Positions 61,101-64,000 of a DNA stretch of 64,000 nt are shown here, in pieces. Numbering within the stretch: position 1 is the stretch's first letter; each line of letters begins with the position of its first letter. The notes under the pieces were generated by a model. The model saw only the letters and a list, made by a program, of their open reading frames with translations, had not been told where the DNA came from and made no database searches. The stretch is from Azadirachta indica (lineage: Eukaryota > Streptophyta > Magnoliopsida > Sapindales > Meliaceae). The stretch spans positions 7,055,269-7,119,268 of the forward strand of contig CM040440.1 in assembly GCA_022749755.1 (NCBI GenBank). Reading direction: 5' to 3'. Position numbers and translations under genes: made by a program.

Positions 61101-61278
61101 AGCTCTGATTCCAAGAAGATAAAGCAGTGGATGTCTCCGGGCTTATTCGGGATTTGAATGAGATCAAGGCCTCTTTGTCAGTAAGGATGCTTGGAGAAGC
61201 TGAATCTACTCCACCTAATAGCAATTGGAAGTAAAGGAGAATAAGAAAACTCGCAGAATGCTTTGAATGGAAAGGCAT
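58166..61278 (-). CDS. LRR-XII receptor-like kinase (EFR / At3g47570-like)
   Basis: Plasma-membrane pattern-recognition-type receptor kinase, 1003 aa. Two exons, 58638-61278 and 58166-58536 (3012 nt), with the intron inside the activation segment at YIPP/EYG, the conserved intron position of LRR-XII kinases. Order: signal peptide (1-26), LRR N-cap (DKEALISFKS to CDWNGVICN), about 22 LRRs of LxxLxxLxLxxNxLxGxIPxx type, transmembrane segment at about 642-664, kinase domain. Kinase landmarks: GSGSFGSVYKG from 704, VAIK Lys725, HCD at 828-830 and DFG at 848-850. Cys before the catalytic Asp makes it a non-RD kinase, as in EFR, FLS2 and XA21. No frameshift or stop interrupts it. The ligand cannot be predicted. 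A truncated copy of its 5' end lies 7 kb away, next to a MULE fragment. Confidence 0.96.
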
Positions 61279-61353
61279 GTTTATATATAAGTACTGGCGT
61301 TACTATAAATTATCAGGAAAAAAGGATGCAGCTTTAGAAAGCAGATGATGGAG

Positions 61354-61361
61354 TATTTATA
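61354..61361 (-). promoter_or_regulatory. TATA box of the LRR receptor kinase
   Basis: TATAAATA on the minus strand, about 76 nt upstream of the ATG. This leaves room for a start site some 30 nt downstream and a leader of about 45 nt. A second TATATAA lies only some 8-15 nt before the ATG and is more likely within the leader. In the truncated copy the corresponding position is degenerate. Confidence 0.55.
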
Positions 61362-64000
61362 ACACCGATAGACCACGAGTGCCACGTGAAAGGCACATGT
61401 CCAGTGACATTTTTGTTTCTTTTCTCTAAAAAAAAGATGTAAATGACTTTTGGCTCAGCATAATACATATATTTCAAGCCACTCTCAATACTCCTTTTTT
61501 TAAAAGACTCTTTCGATACTTAATATAGAAGCAACATTTTAAAGTAATAATTTCTAAGTTAATGCAATTCGTTAATTTCATTATATGATTGTTCTTGAAA
61601 GATTTCAAGTATCTTAACAAATCTAGTTTAAGTGCATTCATATCACTGTTATTGACATGATTTGTTATAAATATTAATTAAAATAATTAATATGTATGGA
61701 GTGATATGTTTATAATATATTATTTTAAGAATGTTTTACAAATAGTAAAATTACAATGTAAGATATTAATATTATACTCCATCAAAACATTTTTGTAAAG
61801 TTATAGAAATTATGATAGAACTCACGAATTAATAAATTTAATAAAAATTTCGAAACAAATAATAAAAGATTTAATATTGTTGACTGATTCAAATAAAAAA
61901 AATATATTTGAAGTCTGTTTATGATAAAGTAAACCGATACGTTTTCTTGGTTACAATTTTTTGTAGTTGCTCTACCGATATAAAGAGAGAGGCAAGATGG
62001 GGGCAGCCAAAGGCAATGCCGCTGCTAACTTTTCTGACAGCGATGGTCAACGGCCTTGAAAACTTAAACCAGAGAAGTACTTATCAATCAATTCGTTCAG
62101 CTGAAGTTTGGCATATACGGGTCTTTCTTCAAGAACTTCTGTAACGTGTTTAATGGGGTAATAATAGTATGCTGTCAGTGCAGTCTCGATCCGTCGATCG
62201 GCGCGTCCTTCGTTCAGCTTTAAACTAAAATTTTAAGTCAAGACGCAAGGGTGGGTCTTTCGCATATGATGAAAAAATAAAACTACCATTTTAAATTTAT
62301 ATCTTAAAATTTTTACTTTAAATAATTAAAAAAAAATTAATACTGTCACATCACCTTTAATTAATTTAAAAAGCAAAATAATAAATATCATTAAATAAAT
62401 TATAAAATAAGATTGTCTACGACGATAAAGACAATTTTGTAATTTACATCGTTACGATTTTGTAGTTGTATGAATAATAATAGTTTCATTCCTATATTTT
62501 TGTAAATTATTAAATTGACATAATTTTTATCATTTTTTAATAAATTATATCTTAATTTATTATTTTAAAAAATTTAAAGAGTACAACTTAAAAATTTTAA
62601 TATAACTTGAGAAATATAGTACTAACAATGAAAATAATTAAATGAAGCATGTCTATCTATATTTTTTTAACTGTACTTTTATACAAAAAATTTATAATAA
62701 AAGGATAACTTTATAATACTAATTATATTCGATTGGATCCAACTGATCATAATAGTGTCTTGCATTTAATAAAGTACAATATTGGATATATTGGTATTTA
62801 ATAAGCAAAATTTTTAGCTCGTCATTTTTAAGTTTTACATTAAAAATTATAAATCTTCTCTATTAAAAATTTTAATCTGTTGTACAATATGCCAAGCCCA
62901 TTATTTAATTTATTTTAAAATGACAGCACATATTCATTGTGAACTTGGCGGCATATATTACATATTCTTTTCAAATAAAGTTTAAAATATATTACATAAA
63001 AAACTGAAATTCTAACTTTGAAATTTTAGAGATAAATATTTAGGGTAAAAGTTGAATATATATATATATGTAACAATTGATATTACATTTTAAATATTGA
63101 TTAATTATAAAATACTAATTATTTTAGGACTTATTTGTAAATTTGATTGAAATTTAAAACAAAAATTCAAATATTTAATAATTACTTTTGGTTTAATTTA
63201 TGTCTGAAATCTTGTTAAAATTTTTTGAATAATTAAGTTAAAAATTTTTTTAATTTAAATATAAATAACAAAATATTTAAATAAATTAAATACTTTATTA
63301 AAGGGATAAGTAGAGTTCAAATTATTTTAAATCTCCTTGCGATTTTGCCTACTTTCAAAATGATGCTTTGAAACCGAGTGACTAACAAATTAAGTGGCAC
63401 TCCTAACCATTTCAGTCAATCTACTCAAACAATATTTGAACATAATTTATCTTTTTAATTTGTTTTCTTATTGATTTTTATATCATCCAAATTGTTAATT
63501 CATTTTTTTTTTTTACTCACAATACAAAGAGAAGTCATATATCATATAAAAAAAATTTACATATATTTATTAAAAATTATTTAATTTATGAACTATTGTG
63601 TTAACATAATTAATTTTCTTATAAAATATAAATATATATATATATATAATACTTAACAATGCATAATATAAACATATTAATTTCAAATTTTTTATTCTTA
63701 TAAAAAGCAAATAATTTAATATTTATATTAAATTATTTAAGGTATAAAAATAAATATTTTAATTAAATTCAAACTTCAATTTAATTAAAATTTTAACCAT
63801 ATTTAAACTTAAAAACAAACACTATTTTAATTTTAATATAAATATATGTTCAATTCACCGATACGGATATTCAAATATCCACATAAAGCTGGAATATGTT
63901 TAATTTTAATATTATTCGTCAAAAATAGCTTCAATTTAGGTGAAATTTGGTATTTATTCACTTGTACACTTACTATTAGACTATTATAGACGGTAGTTTA
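61362..64000. other. AT-rich intergenic DNA, no gene seen
   Basis: The left part is the receptor-kinase promoter (to about 61700). A less AT-rich patch at about 61975-62225 contains a 78-codon ORF (61908-62144) without recognisable domain. The rest, to the window end, is very AT-rich, with a (TA)n run at about 63057-63071 and no coding evidence. Confidence 0.5.

Noticed and set aside
61908..62144. 78-codon ORF
   Set aside because: No domain or family resemblance, no promoter context, and the length is within chance for this composition.
1..64000. CRISPR array, bacterial operon or organelle insert
   Set aside because: All genes are plant nuclear in type with introns; no spaced direct repeats of CRISPR form and no plastid or mitochondrial gene segments were seen.

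Overview
The window is nuclear DNA of a flowering plant, very probably a eudicot. The genes have short exons and AT-rich GT-AG introns, the intergenic DNA is AT-rich, and every recognisable protein belongs to a land-plant family. Protein-level resemblance makes a woody rosid such as Citrus my best guess, but I cannot prove the species from the sequence alone. All exon models were built by hand from splice signals, reading-frame continuity and knowledge of the families. In every model the summed exon lengths are a multiple of three.

Layout. 1-9.3 kb: the 3' part of a pathogen-inducible alpha-dioxygenase gene (+, first exon outside the window) converges on SNU13, a snoRNP/spliceosomal L7Ae protein (-). 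A single-exon 2H-phosphoesterase-like gene (+) follows. 11.7-16.2 kb: two tandem, divergent copies of a TBL (DUF231) wall-polysaccharide O-acetyltransferase gene (-). 16.2-24 kb: a gene-free stretch with a degenerate 2.16 kb hAT-type element and several microsatellites. 24.2-34.4 kb: CSLC4 xyloglucan glucan synthase, a C4C4 RING protein, a foldback element, and an intronless GATL glycosyltransferase, all genes on +. 35.5-47.6 kb: four-kilobase-scale minus-strand genes for a chloroplast DUF760 protein and an atypical E2F (E2Fe/DEL1 type), then a Mutator-like long-TIR element, then SEC13. 48.5-58 kb: a transposon graveyard with at least two hAT relics, one intact 641 bp hAT MITE with a perfect 8 bp target duplication, and a MULE transposase fragment fused to a broken 5' end of a receptor kinase. 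58.2-61.3 kb: an intact non-RD LRR-XII receptor kinase (-), the evident source or sister of that broken copy. 61.3-64 kb: AT-rich DNA with no gene that I can see.

Functional links. Four of the twelve genes act on wall polysaccharides in the Golgi (two TBLs, CSLC4, GATL). CSLC4 and xyloglucan-type TBLs could act on the same polymer, but nothing in the sequence shows co-regulation. Two genes are defence-related (alpha-dioxygenase and the LRR-XII kinase). The rest are housekeeping genes (SNU13, SEC13), a cell-cycle regulator (E2Fe), or poorly characterised.

I found no clearly new biological system. The most unusual items are the MULE/receptor-kinase chimera, the loss of the second catalytic histidine in the 2H protein, the altered GDS block in one TBL duplicate, and the precisely delimited transposons.
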